From the NCBI GenBank assembly GCA_029204225.1, contig CM055096.1, forward strand, positions 71,582,349-71,646,348: DNA of 64,000 bases. The letters run 5' to 3'. The DNA is from Diphasiastrum complanatum (lineage: Eukaryota > Streptophyta > Lycopodiopsida > Lycopodiales > Lycopodiaceae). Of this stretch, positions 1 to 13,403 are shown piece by piece (position 1 is the stretch's first letter; each line of letters starts with the position of its first letter). The position numbers were made by a program, and so were the translations under genes. The notes under the pieces are model-generated. The model saw only the letters and a list, made by a program, of their open reading frames with translations. It ran no database searches and was not told the DNA's origin.

Positions 1-760
1 CTTGAACTGATTCCCACCCATTATCAACAGATTCATCAATAAATATAGAGATTTCTTTCTAAAATGTGTAGATGTATTTTCATAAATCCTAATGTAAAAT
101 AAAATTGAATGTATTCCTACATTACAAAATGTGCATCTACAACAAAAGATAGGAGATAAACATTTATGAGTAGAGGTATATAATCTATCAGTTATGAGCT
201 AGTAACAATCTAGCATATAATCTATTCATGAATTGTAAAAAATGTATGAGCAGAGGTCAAAATGGACCTCAGAATAAGAGATGGTATACTGACTTAAACA
301 AATCCAGATATTCTGAGGTCTGTTTTGACCTTCACTGATTCCCACCCCAGTTGATAGATGTACCCATTATCAATAGATTCATCAATAAAAGTACCGATTT
401 CTTTCTAATATGTGCAGATATGTTTTCATAAATTCTAATGATAATAAAATCGAATGTAGTTCTATACTACAAAATGTGGATCTACAACAAAAATATAGGA
501 GACAAACTGTTACAATACTGTACAATACCTGGAACTGCTACTAGTTATGTTAGTTAGCTGCTTGGATGATGGTAGAGCCCAAAAATCGGCATAAAAATCT
601 GCAAAACAATTTTATATATGTAACAAATCCTCATGGGGAAATCATAGAACTAGTCATCAAAATTGAATATTTTTCTTGAAAAAACACCCAAGCTTTACAA
701 ATGTATCATAAAATTCACATATCTGTCATTTGAAAGCTCAAAAAAAAATGTCAGGAGAGG
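1..760. repeat. Non-coding direct repeat pair
   Basis: About 155 bases at 13-166 recur in the same orientation at 341-505 (shared words include ATTCATCAATAAA, GATTTCTTTCTAA and ATCTACAACAAAA), about 330 bases apart and clearly diverged. The bases between them (roughly 245-340) contain a short inverted arrangement around GACCTCAGAATA / ATTCTGAGGTC. No coding potential is visible. This looks like decayed transposon end or LTR sequence, but no family can be named. Confidence 0.6.
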
Positions 761-1779
761 TCAGAATAGAGGTCGGAATAGACATTGGTATAGCATGATC
801 TATTTCGAGCTCCATTCCGACCCTCAAAGTACCTCAGGGAGCTGCTATGATGATGATCTATATGAAATGATATGATGAATATCGGTCCAGTATCCAATAA
901 TGAATATCTGCAAAACAAAAACTAGTATTGTAGTTTGTTAAGTTTACTATCACAAAAAATAGTTGTAACAAATTAATTTTACAAAAAGAGCAACAAACAT
1001 CCATATGCAATCCAGCATATTCACCAAAAAATTGGATCACCAACAGCATCTGACATCGAAACAACCATCAAAATAGGCGCTGATTTAACAAATCCAACAG
1101 ATCCGTATATTCCGATGGGTATTCCGACTCTCTCGAAGTCTGGATCAACAGCACCCTTGACAAAGGGTCTACATCGTCCTCATCTAGGACCCTCACCTGG
1201 AATAGCCTTCAGGATAGCAAATACTACAGATCCGTCTATTCCGACGGCCTTTCCGACCTATCTGCTGAAAAATTGCATTTGCTAACTCCTTTGCCTAAAA
1301 AATAAGCCTGTATAAAAAATGTGGTGTCAATAAAACCAAACTGAGATCACATTGAGATGGATACTATGATGCTAGAGAAAGAGAGAGTGAGAAAGGAGAG
1401 TACCTTGCATCCAACAAATCAAAAAGCCTCCATCCTCCACTTTCCCTTTCTTTCTTGACCTCCCCAGATTTGATTTTGCAAGGAGTAAGCTAAGAGGAAG
1501 AGCAAGAGTAACAAGCAAAGTTCAAGAGGAGCAAGAAGAACAAGAAAAATGCAAGAGTGGAAAGCAAAGAGCAATAGCAAGAGAAGCAAGAGGAGCACTC
1601 AAATGTGAGGAGAATAAGGAGAGCAAGGAGGATAAAGTGGGTGAGCAAGGATCAACAAACAAGGGAGAGGACAAAGGCATTAGGTACGTCGCTTGATAGC
1701 ATCACCCACTCCTCTTCTTTCTTCGAAAATGTTGTGAAAAATGTCAGTCTTTTTGAAATTTTCAAGAATCTGTCTGAGC
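761..1779. other. Unassigned; short ATTCCGAC motif repeats
   Basis: No gene is supported. The motif ATTCCGAC, or its complement, occurs near 771, 818, 1112-1130 and 1242-1256. The phrase AGATCCGT(A/C)TATTCCGA occurs twice, near 1097 and 1227. From 1500 to 1680 the sequence is purine-rich (AGGAGCAAGAAGAACAAG type). The repeats could be subterminal motifs of a decayed DNA transposon, which is inference. Confidence 0.4.
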
Positions 1780-1835
1780 CTCGGTATACGCCTCACACTA
1801 GCTTCAATATATCAAGGGCAATTTTGAGGCCCTGA
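1780..1835 (+). repeat. Dispersed repeat, copy 1 (TCGGTATACNCCTCA family)
   Basis: A roughly 55-base sequence starts TCGGTATACGCCTCACACTA and ends TTTTGAGGCC. It recurs in direct orientation at 5637-5693, immediately after the last TNP2-type exon. The CTCGGTATA core also clusters at 9820-9900, so it probably belongs to the ends of a CACTA-type element. Confidence 0.5.
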
Positions 1836-1839
1836 CTAA

Positions 1840-2715
1840 ATTAGAATTAGTATTCCTTGTCTGTTTTGAGGTGCATTCTAATTTGATGCATTCTAAATCA
1901 ACTCAAATTAATGCATTCTAAAACCACACAATTTTCAAAGATTGTCGGCTCCTCCCAAGCATTTTCAAAGAATATATAGTGCACTTGATGGCACAATTTT
2001 TTATCTGCTAAATTGTATTGATTATCTGGTTAAAGGATATCATAAGTGTCCAAACATCGACGTCTTTGGCATCCAACCACTATTCTTGGGCGACCAGTGT
2101 TGGTCGGGTAACGATTTTTTATTTTCGGTTCTCAACCCGGTTCTAATGAAGACCCTGAACGGCGGGTACACTTTTTACCCTAAATCGGCTTATGTGTAGA
2201 ACCGACGAATATGTTCCTTTGTAAGAATCGGCCATGATTGAGAATTGTCGGGTCCCTTTGAGCCTTAGAGGGGGGTATAACCTGAGTATCAATTCATCGT
2301 ATAGAACCTAACATTCATTAATGGCTTTTAGCAAGTGACTATTTTAGCAATAATCATTTTCGAAATGATTTTTTATTAATTTTTATAGAAATAGTATATA
2401 TTGGAAATCAGATATAGGAACCGACAGTTCTTATAGAAACCCGGTCCGACAATATAGTATAGTAAAGAAACTAGCGGGAGGTGAAGAGCGAGGCTAGCCA
2501 TGTAATGATGCACGTAGGCATGCTTCACATATCTACGCGTAATCTGATCTTGCCATTATATTGCTAATTTCGAGAGACTAGTTGCACTAGACTCAAATTT
2601 AGTTATTACATACATGTCTTTTGTTCGTCTCAATACATTTATCTAGTTTGTTTTATGTATTGCTGATCATTTCTAATTTTGTGTTCCATCCATTGTCAAC
2701 TGTCAAGGTGCACCG
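1840..2715. other. Unassigned sequence upstream of CACTA remnant
   Basis: No convincing gene. Between 1940 and 2460 words such as AACCCGGTT, GTCGGGT and AACCGAC recur in both orientations (near 2107, 2129, 2197, 2245, 2412, 2441). This resembles the subterminal repeat zone of a DNA transposon. The TNP2-type pseudogene begins downstream. Confidence 0.35.
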
Positions 2716-2967
2716 ATGCGAATAGCGAGTTCACGTTCGTCATCTTCAGATGATGAGGTAGGACCATCACATATAGGATCAAAGGCCTGGTTACACCAGA
2801 GAATACCATGCCCATGTGCACGATGTAAGTATGCACTGCGACGAGAGCGACGTACCACTATATCACATGTTTGCATGTATGGTCAGATTGAGAGGGAGTC
2901 ATTATTTCTACGGACAGAGTTCGATTCTTCGGTGAGTTCTACTTTGCAAAGCTCTTTGTATTGCTAG
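2716..2967 (+). pseudogene. Possible N-terminal zinc-binding piece of CACTA transposase
   Basis: An 83-residue reading frame contains CPCARCKYALRRE followed about 13 residues later by H and C (ISHVCMYG). That cysteine/histidine pattern recalls the transposase-associated domain that precedes TNP2 in plant CACTA elements. It lies about 330 bases upstream of unmistakable TNP2 exons on the same strand. The match is short and the following sequence (2998-3183) gives no recognisable continuation, so the assignment rests mainly on position. Confidence 0.4.
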
Positions 2968-3297
2968 ACAACATGATTTCACGTTCCTTTCCCATGTATG
3001 TTATTTGGCACCCTTTCTGATTGGAGGAATATTTTGTTATTCTCGATTGTTGTTGCACTTGTATTGTGTAGAAGGCCTCTAAAACAAAGAGATTTTGTGG
3101 TAAAGGGGATCTTGATGTGGATGATGCATGACTTTCCTGGCTATGGGGAATGTTCAGGTGAGATATCCTTGCTATTGGTTTGATTCATGGTATTATATTA
3201 AATTTTATGTGCATTCACAAATTTTCTTTCAATTCAAACATTGGACTCACGATTAAGCTGGTTGTTTTGTCTCAATGTACGGCTCTAGACTAGTGGT

Positions 3298-5640
<2,343 letters not shown>

Positions 5641-5850
5641 GTATACCCCTCAAATTAGCTTCAATATTTCGATGTATGTTCTGAGGCCTTCTAGTGGATT
5701 TATAACCCTCTCTATAAATGTTTCAAAACCAAGTTCAAATTTCGTAGGCTTATTCCAAGGCCAAATACCGAACCCGAGGCTCGAGCATTCCTCGTCCCCT
5801 AAGACTCATTTTAAAAACTATTTTTTAAAGAAACGTTCAAAAAAAGCCTT
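5641..5850. repeat. Inverted-repeat arm, partner of 9650-9915
   Basis: Starting at GTATACCCCTCA and ending AAAAAAAGCCTTGGAAA, this block resembles the reverse complement of 9650-9915. Both have a GGTATAcc start, CCGAGG/CCTCGG words in the middle, a run of A/T with TTTAAAAAA, and CCTTGG(A/T)AA at the inner end. This would be consistent with degenerate subterminal arms of one DNA transposon spanning about 5640-9915. The alignment is by eye and patchy. Confidence 0.4.
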
Positions 5851-6350
5851 GGAAATCGCTCGTCCTCTTGTAGTGCAAGTGCGAAACACTCCAAGAATCC
5901 ACAAATCACTCAAATACAAGCCAATTGTATGAAAAAAAGTGGCTATGACCTCAAAATGATGACTAGATCTCAAAAAGATGACATTGGCAAGCCTCTTCTT
6001 GAATTTTTTGGTCAAACTCGTAAGATATGATCAAACCAAATGTGTCCACATAGGTCTAGGTGCCCTACTTAACTCTCTTCAAAAGCTTATAACTTTTGAT
6101 TGGCTCTACCAAATGGATTGAAACAAATTGCTACAAAAACTAGACAAAACTAACTTTCAAACAAGCTATCTAGCACCAAATTTGGATCTGACTAGACAAA
6201 ACTAGCTTTCAAACAAGCTATCTAGCACCTCTAAAGTCGACATTATAAACTATTTCTAACTATTTTACACATGTTAGAACATGATCCACACATGTGAAAT
6301 GTACTCACAAACATAAAATCATAAAATAACCAAGATAGATTTTTGACAGT
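5851..6350 (-). mobile_element. Copia fragment (leader plus partial LTR), minus strand
   Basis: The reverse complement of 5860-6180 matches the post-PBS leader of the plus-strand copia element near 29720-29995 (shared: ATAAGCTTTTGA, GTAGGGCACCTAGACCT, GTATTTGAGT). Bases 6255-6350 match the LTR start at 16285-16384 (TTTTACACATGT, CACACATGTGAAATGTACTCACAAACATAAAA). No coding sequence remains. It lies between the two TNP2 pseudogenes. Confidence 0.7.
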
Positions 6351-7960
6351 TTTTTACAAATATGTGCATAGAATCCAGTAGATGATTAATCAATAAAGCC
6401 CTCCAATAGGGTAATTTATGAAAAATAGACAACCATTTCATACCATCAATTGATTCATTCCATGAATAATCAACATCATGATTTTTAAGCCATTCATCAT
6501 GCCATTCCGCTACTCCCATGTGCAAGGGTCGTGGTGTAGTTAAAGGATTATCTCTTTGCCCCCCAAAAAATTGCCTATTTTACCTTCAAAAAGGATGATC
6601 AAGCGGCAAGTATTTGCGATGATTTTTGTAGACCACTTTTTTTGACATATTTGTGCTATGTTGACCCTCCAAAAGTGGTCCACAAATGTAACATGTGTTG
6701 TAACTTGATGTAGTTAAACTTGCATAGTTCATAAATTAAATGTGAGATAAGTTTAGTGAAACGTGTTCAAACGCTAAACCCTAAAACCGATTCGTATGAT
6801 TATATACATACCTGAACATTCACTTAAACCAGAGTAGTCATGCATTGTCCACATTAGAAGTCCCCGAACAATGAAGTTTCTTTATTGTATATGCTAGAAA
6901 TGTCCTAAGCGAGAATATCATTCCAAAGAATGCACAATTCCTCGACCAAATGTGCAAGATACACATCCATGTTTTTGTCTTTGTACTTTCCTAGAGTCAA
7001 TAAAACTAATAACAAGTGTCCAATTTTTATGCTCAACCATGGAGATATATTATAATTAACGAGCACAACTGGTCATGTGGACCAAGTTGACGCTTGAACA
7101 CTAGAAAAATTTATGCCATCCATAGCAAGGCCAAATCTTAAATTATGAAGCTCATTTTTGAACTCGGGCCATTGGTCTTCAATATGTTTCCATGCACGTG
7201 AATCACTTGGTACTCACATCACATCATTCATAGATCGATTTTTGACATGTCAATCCATTAGTTGTGACAAAGATTTACATCGAAATAAACGCTGCAATCG
7301 TGGGATAATTGAAAAATGTCGTAACTCTTTTCGTGGCACTTTATCCCCTTGTACGTCATCTCAATAACTTGAAGGGTTACACGTTGGACATTGAAGCTTT
7401 TCTTAATGCTCGCCTCTATATAAAACATGGTCTTCTAGACATGCATGTATTGTGTTGTAATCCATCCCAAGCACGTTCATCATCTTTCATGCTTCTTTTT
7501 GTGTTTTAGGTATCACGTTTTCTTTCAAAAGTATTCTATACAATAATCTGAAAAAAAAAAAATAGCAATGTGGGTTGTTAAAAAAGAAAAAAAGATCAAC
7601 TTGTAAATATGTTATAATATAAAAAAAGTTGTGCTATGCATTAAGTACCCGAATAATGATGTGACACTACGGTCACTCCATTTGTATGTTGCTCGGAGTT
7701 TTACAATAACAAATGGCGAAGCTAGTCTCGAAACGGATGCTCCTAGATACAAAGGGTGTTTGCCTCCTTGCACAATAGAATCTCGTCCTCTCATCCATGT
7801 CAAATTGTTCGTGATCTCCATTTTCATTAGAAGATGTGTGCATAGCATCATTCACGTTTGTTTCAAAGTAAGATTCAAAATATTGTACATTGCTTCAACG
7901 TATTGTACCTCATCATCATCATCGTTAGAATTAAGTGCATTACTCTTTTCTCCAGTTGTA
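6319..7960 (-). pseudogene. Second CACTA TNP2 transposase pseudogene, opposite strand
   Basis: Reading the minus strand downstream: PLYLGAS ... FVIVKLRATYKWSDRSVTSL (7855-7670); LGMDYNTIHACLEDHVLYRG, KLQCPTCN and GDKVPRKELRHFSIIPRLQR (7510-7290); SRAWKHIEDQWPEF, LHNLRFGLAMDGIN (7200-7100); STWSTWPVVLVNYNISPWLS (7080-7020); KNMDVYLAHLVEELCILWND (6970-6900); then MKWLSIFHKLPYWRALLINH and LLDSMHIFVKN (6450-6345). This is the canonical TNP2 block order. Numerous stops and frame changes make it non-functional. It is less eroded in its N-terminal half than the plus-strand copy, so the two copies complement each other for family diagnosis. Confidence 0.88.
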
Positions 7961-8036
7961 TTTGCCTATTGAATTTGTTTTATTCTTTGTTCTCTCATGT
8001 CTATCAAAACTTGACGTTGAATATAACTAAACACGG

Positions 8037-9490
8037 ATGGATCAACTTCGTGGAATGACATTCAATTTATTGGCTACTACTTTGAAATCATGGAGGCATT
8101 ACCTGTACGGTAATAAATTTGTGGTTAATATGGGTCATCAACCTTTAAAGTATTTCTGTAATCAGAATGATTTGCGAGGTCGTAAGGCCAGATGGGCAGA
8201 ACTCATGCAAGAATTTGACTTTGAAGTGCGGTATATCAGAGGCTCATCTAATCAGGTGTCTGATGCACTTAGTCAAATTGGTGAAGTGAATGAACTTTCC
8301 TTCACTGAGATCAGTATGGACTTTTATCTCTCCTTGAGAGGTCTTTATGAGAAAGACCTACATTTTGGACCAATCTGGAATAGGGTTCTAGCAGTTTCAT
8401 CAAGCAGGACTGATGATCATGGTGATCAGTCTGGAGGGAAGGATATAAAGGGTACTGATGACTTCTCTATCCATAATGGACTTTTGTTCAGAAAAAGGAA
8501 GGTTTGTGTGTCTGATGTGGATGTTGTTAAGAATAAAATTCTTTATGAATGTCATGACTTACCATGCGCAGGACATCCCGACATACATCGTACATTGGAT
8601 TTGGTACGAAGGGATTTTTATTGGCCAAAACTTTAGCCCTTTGTAGAATCTTATGTGGTCAAGTGTGATCAATGCCAGTTGAATAAAGCTGGATGCCATA
8701 AGGCTGGTGGTTTGTTGCATCCACTGGATATCCTTGATAAGATATGGGATAGTATTTCCATGGATTTCATGGTTGGGTTACTGCGGATGAATAAATAGCA
8801 TGATGCAATTTGGGTTGTGGTCGACCGTCTTACCAAATTGGCTACGTTTATTCCGGTAAAGACCACCGCGAAGGCTTCTGATTTAGCTCAGATATTTGTA
8901 GAGCGTCTGTTTAGGCTTTATGGATTACCAAGTAATATTGTGGGCGATCGCGATCCGAAGTTCACTAGTCATTTTTGGTCGGCCATATTTGCTAAACTAG
9001 AGACGACACTGAGCTTGGGTTCTTTTGATCATCCTGAGATGGATGGACAGATGGAAAGAACAAATCAGACGATAGAACAAATGCTTTGGAAATATGTTTC
9101 TAGACGACAATTTGATTGGGAAAAGTACCTTCCATTGATCAAGTTTGTCTATAATAGTAGTAAGCATTACACGATATGCAGGAAATGCTACGGATTGCAC
9201 TTGAAAATGTCCAGAGTGCCCAGGATAGGGACATACATTATCCAAATCTGAAAAGATCACCGAGAGATTGGGTATATTTGAGAATCCTGAAGGATTCAAG
9301 TGTAATGCGTACCGGCAAGCATTATAAGTTGTCCCCTAGATATAGAGGACCATTTAAGATCTTGAAAAAGATCGGATCCTTAGCTTACCAATTGGAACTC
9401 CCGGAAGGATCGCAAGTGCATCCCGTATTTCATGTTAGTCATCTCAAAAAGTTTAAGATCCCTTCGACGATTATCAGAGTCACTTTTTGA
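8037..9490 (+). pseudogene. Ty3/gypsy pol fragment: RNase H, integrase, C-terminal domain
   Basis: The frame opens inside RNase H (SWRHYLYGNKFVVNMGHQPL, then FEVRYIRGSSNQVSDALSQ). It continues into the integrase zinc finger (AGHPDIHRTLDLVRRDFYWP ... CDQCQLNK) and the integrase core (DSISMDFMVG, VDRLTKLATFIPV, GLPSNIVGDRDPKFTSHFW, DHPEMDGQMERTNQT), giving the DDE residues. It ends in a gypsy GPF/Y-like region (KLSPRYRGPFKILKKIGS, HPVFHVSHLKKFK) at 9330-9465. TAG stops occur at about 8635 and 8797, and the frame changes near 9165 and 9240. Gag, protease, most of the RT and both LTRs are missing. Confidence 0.9.
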
Positions 9491-9920
9491 TGACAACGAC
9501 CTACAACCGTTATAATCTTGCCTTGAAGGAATTTTCATTCAACCTTCCAAAGAACAGTAGCCATACATTTTTCATTCCTCTAGCCACCAAGGATCTTATG
9601 GAATTCAGATTTCCAGAAGGCACTACAACATCCTGGAGGATTTTTGACCCTATTACCAAGGCTTTTATGAAGAATTTTTTTAAAAAAACATCGTATGTCT
9701 TGGTATAAACCCTAAAGTATGCCTCGGAACGATATCCTCGATAATTGCCTCAGCAATTGAGGCTTCTTCACCTTGTTTTTGCGTTGTTTATAGCACAAGT
9801 ATACCAAGAGATACATCGAGGCCCCTCGGTATATCCCTCCCAACAAGCTATTGGTGACCCTCTCTATTCCGAGTATTATACCGAGGAGTATCCCTTGGTA
9901 TATCTCTATCAAAAGTTTAC
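9491..9920. repeat. Inverted-repeat arm with CCTCGGTATA cluster
   Basis: GGTATA words abut CCTCGG or CCTTGG near 9700-9732, 9826-9838, 9877-9888 (inverted) and 9893-9903, and a hairpin-like GCCTCAGCAATTGAGGC lies near 9748. The block resembles the complement of 5641-5850. Clusters of short repeats in both orientations are typical of CACTA subterminal transposase-binding zones. That role is inferred. Confidence 0.45.
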
Positions 9921-10333
9921 CCTGTTTCAAGGGTTATTCCAAGGGTTGATTAAAAATCAAAAAAAAAAAATGGACTCTATCCGACCCTTGGAGTCTTTTG
10001 CACCACTTCTTATAAAGTTGATAAGCAAAATTATTTGTTCATTCATTATTGTTAATAAAAAAATTTGCAAAATTTATTTGAGTTACATTATAAGCACGTA
10101 AAAACTAATGAAGGAAACTTAAAGTCAATGAATGTATATTCAGACATAAATGTTCCAAGTACAAAAATATGTTACAAAGTGGAATATTAAAATATACCTG
10201 ATTATAATTAGATCCAGCTGAGTCGTCCTCGTCTTGGCCATTGACGTCGCAATCGGACTCGTGTGACTGCGATGCATGGAATTGAGACTGTGATACCTAC
10301 ATCCAATGAATATAATTTAGTTATCTGAGAAAT
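9921..10333. other. Unassigned AT-rich sequence
   Basis: No gene supported over most of this stretch. Bases 10205-10300 read on the minus strand as a Ser/Asp-rich coding remnant (SHESDCDVNGQDEDDSAGSN). It is repeated with changes at 10738-10820, inside the Transposase_24-like pseudogene. Confidence 0.5.
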
Positions 10334-10618
10334 GTGATGAGAGTAAAAGTCAAACCACATGAATGTAGTGAAGTTAAAGTATATCTTGAAGCCATATATA
10401 CCTCAAATCTAGAATATCCATTCGAATCAAGGCACAAGGAAGACTTGAAGTTTGTGAAAAGAGGATTTCCCGAAAATCAAGATCGTGTCAAACAACAACG
10501 GGAGGCCACTAAGAGGCTACAGGAGACTTTAGGGACCTTCACACCTTGGGAGTGGTGGCCAAGATTCTCCCATGGGCATCTTATAACCCACTTGTCAAAT
10601 GGCTCCATTCTATCCTAA
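10334..10618 (+). pseudogene. Transposase_24-like (CACTA second gene) fragment, plus strand
   Basis: The frame contains HKEDLKFVKRGFPENQDRVK then QQREATKRLQE and a WPRFSHGHLI ending. It is clearly paralogous to the minus-strand copy at 11305-11111 (HKDDWKFAKKEFREDPSCFK, QQREATKKRME, GSGGQGSFHAHFI). The pattern W-x(n)-F...QQR-x-AxKxR...HxGSGG is that of plant Ptta/En-Spm (Transposase_24) proteins. This copy is truncated and inverted relative to its neighbour, so the locus holds two head-to-head relics. Confidence 0.6.
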
Positions 10619-10656
10619 AATTGGACTACATGCAATTGAAGAGCCATGTAGAGGAC

Positions 10657-11728
10657 TTAACTTAAACAAATTATATATATTGATACATAAATGTTCGAAT
10701 TACAAATATATATTAGAATGAAATGCCTAATTATTAGATCCAGTTGAATCGTCCCCGTCCTGGCCATGGTCATCAGACTCATGTGACTATGATGCATGAG
10801 ACTGAGACTACAATACCTGCGTGCAATGAAGATGTGTAAATTTTGTAAGTGATGTTGGTAGAGTGTCCGATTGAATGAATGTGGTGAAGTCAAAATATAT
10901 GTTGAAACCATAACACAAACCTCAGAATATCCATCCCAGTCAATTCTCACTCCTTGTCTCTCCAATAATTTGAGTAATGATTGCAAGTTGTTGGAATATG
11001 CATACTTGTACTCCTCTTTTGTGGGAGACCGCTTTATGGCAGATTTTTGCATGAACTGACAAATCGGTGATTGTGATTTAATTTAAATAAATCCACAAAT
11101 AAAATATGAATTATGACCAAAACAAGTTCAACTTATGGGTGGGGAGACTTATGAAATGGGCATGAAAAGAACCTTGGCCACCACTGCCCAGGTGTGAGGG
11201 CCCTGCCATTTCCATTCGCTTCTTAGTTGCCTCTCTTTGTTGCTTGAAACAACTTGGATCTTCTCGAAATTCTTTCTTTGCAAACTTCCAATCATCCTTG
11301 TGCACGTTGCCTAGATTTGCCAGCTCTCACCGCATCTCAGATCTCTGATTTGCGGTGGCTCATCATGCTTCCCATGCGTCATCCCATCCATATTAGGTCA
11401 AATTCCAAATCAGGGGAGGGGACTAAAAATTCTCTATCAACTGGTCAATGACATAATTCTTTTCATCATCACTTTGTTTGCGCCAATCCTTGAAAATGTC
11501 CCTGTTGAAGACCACATGCGTGAGTTGCCTCATGCGAGTGATGACGCGATCACCACGGTCATCCTCCACTATGTGCTTCTCCGCATCTATGTCATAGGAT
11601 GGCAAGATGTTAGCTAATGGAGATGTGGCAAAGGGAGTGTTAAGAGGAGTGCGGGAGTTGACTACAACGAGAATGATTTGGGTGAAGAAACAAAATGTTT
11701 CTAATGCCAAAGCTTTGTTAGCTTTCAA
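10657..11728 (-). pseudogene. Transposase_24-like (Ptta/En-Spm) CACTA accessory gene, minus strand
   Basis: On the minus strand, 11728-11426 encodes a fairly long frame with MRQLTHVVFNRDIFKDWRKQ and EKNYVIDQLIENF. After stops it continues at 11305 with HKDDWKFAKKEFRED and QQREATKKRMEM, then PSHLGSGGQ. An exon at 11052-10925 reads SPTKEEYKYAYSNNLQSLLK and ERQGVRIDWDGYSE. The last piece (about 10820-10735) is the Ser/Asp-rich tail SHESDDHGQDGDDSTGSNN. Plant CACTA elements commonly carry such a second protein next to TNP2, which fits the TNP2 pseudogenes a few kb away. Stops near 11425 and 11330 show it is broken. Confidence 0.65.
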
Positions 11729-11774
11729 TTCTGAATTTTTGACAAAAGATGATGTTGAAATTAAAAAATCTGTG

Positions 11775-12055
11775 AGGAATTAAAAAAGATTATCTATGTT
11801 AGATATAGGGGTCTTATGTTTTTTACATCAAGCATCTAGGTGTAGGATGTTGATAGGAACAAATTTGGCATAGATGGCAAATTATGCATTTCCACTTGTA
11901 ATGCCACTATTGAGCCAAAATAGAGTAAGAGGCTAAACTCATGCCAATTAGAGTGTAGACAAGTGTAATGCTTTTGTTTGATGAATTCTAAGAGGTCCAA
12001 TAGGATTTAGAGGTGGAACCATGTGAGGTCCAATAGGAATTTGAGGTGTGCTCGA
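11775..12055 (+). repeat. Truncated copia LTR, plus orientation
   Basis: Nearly identical to 28727-29003, the first part of the LTR whose PBS is at 29447 (shared: AAAAAGATTATCTATGTTAG, GGCATAGATGGCAAATTAT, GGTCCAATAGGATTTAGAGG). It stops abruptly at 12055 against minus-strand RT sequence. It is therefore an LTR fragment in the opposite orientation to the neighbouring gag. Confidence 0.85.
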
Positions 12056-13403
12056 ATATATATGTCAAATTTTGCTAAGATTGATATAGCATTCTTAGAT
12101 TGACATATGAAAGTAAAATCATTACTTCTAGTGATTGATCTAGCATTCTTAGATTGACATATGAAAGTAAAATCATTACTTCTAGTGACTTTTATTCCAA
12201 GTATAACTTTAAGAAGTCCTAGATCTACCATTCTAAATTACTAGACAAGGAGATTTTTACATTTGTGCTGCCATATAGATCATTTCCTGTGAGTATAATG
12301 TCATCAACATATAAAACTAAGATAATGATCTTCCCATCATTACATTTGTAGTACAATGATGGTTCATAAGAACTTACAACAAATCTAATGGAATGAGAGC
12401 TTGCCCCACTATCAATCCATCAAGTGTCTTGATTAGATGTTTGTGGTGAGGATACCATCAAAGATAGATTACCTTCTTCCTCCTCCCCAAGCACAAGATT
12501 GCCTTGATTTTCCTTCACTTGGGCATTCTTCTTCTTGTAGCACTCGGATGCAAAATGTCCCTTTTTTCCACAAAAGAAACACTTTTTCTTCTTGTCCTTC
12601 TTGCTCTTGCCTTTGGAACTTGATGCTCCATCTTTGCTCTCCATCTCCATGTCTTGAGTCTTCTTGGATGGAAACTTTGTCTTCTTGCTTTTTAAGGAAA
12701 AGTTAGCTTTTTCATCACCATCATTCAAAGATAAGGAACTCATCCTACTTTTGATATGAAGCATTCTACTCTCCTCACTTACAAGCACACTTTGAAGTTT
12801 TTCAATACTAGGAAGTGAATCTTGAATAGCAAAGGTTTGAGCAAGATTGGAATACTTATCTCCTAATCCATTCAAAATGATTTGAACTAATTCATCATCT
12901 TTCATTTTATCATCTATAGAAGACAACTCCTTATTCAAAGATTTGATCCTAAAGACATAATTTTGGGCACTTTCACTACTTCCTTTCATGCTTTGAAGGA
13001 TTTGATTCCTAAGCATGAGTATATTTGAAGTATTCTTGGATCCATAAACTGCTTTTAATGAATCCCATGCCTCTTTGGATGTGGTACAAGATGAGGTTTC
13101 CTTCAAAAGTTCATTACTTACATTCATTTTTATGCAATGTAATGCAACTCTACATCTCTTTTTGTACTTTACCAATTCAACTCCTCCTTGAGGTTCTACT
13201 TCCACCTCAAGTACTATGTCATAAAGATCATGAAGTACAAGCAAAGACTCCATTCGAACTATCCAAGTAGCATAATTAGTGGATGTAAGCCTTTCACTAG
13301 CTTCAAGCAAAACACCACCCATTGATGCCATTTTTGAATGTGCAAAAGCACTAGAAACTCTTCTGGTTTCTCTAAGAGATCTGAACCTATAGTCTTCTAG
13401 CAA
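12056..13403 (-). pseudogene. Copia gag with protease start fused to RT by internal deletion
   Basis: Minus strand. Gag probably starts at MASMGGVLLEASERL (about 13330). It includes LHCIKMNVSNELLKE and the zinc knuckle CFFCGKKGHFASEC, and runs to a stop at 12420. Past the stop the frame reads WIDSGASSHSI (the retropepsin DSG motif) and then, within a few residues, SLYYKCNDGKIIILVLYVDD with IILTGNDL, the reverse transcriptase active site. Rest of protease, integrase and the N-terminal RT are therefore deleted. The RT piece holds an in-frame 54-base tandem duplication (about 12074-12181), so RSNDFTFICQSKNA appears twice. The gag frame is 327 residues and unusually well preserved. Confidence 0.9.

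Noticed and set aside
2998-3183. Short plus frame between CACTA pieces as a separate gene
   Set aside because: No motif; probably intronic or decayed transposase sequence.
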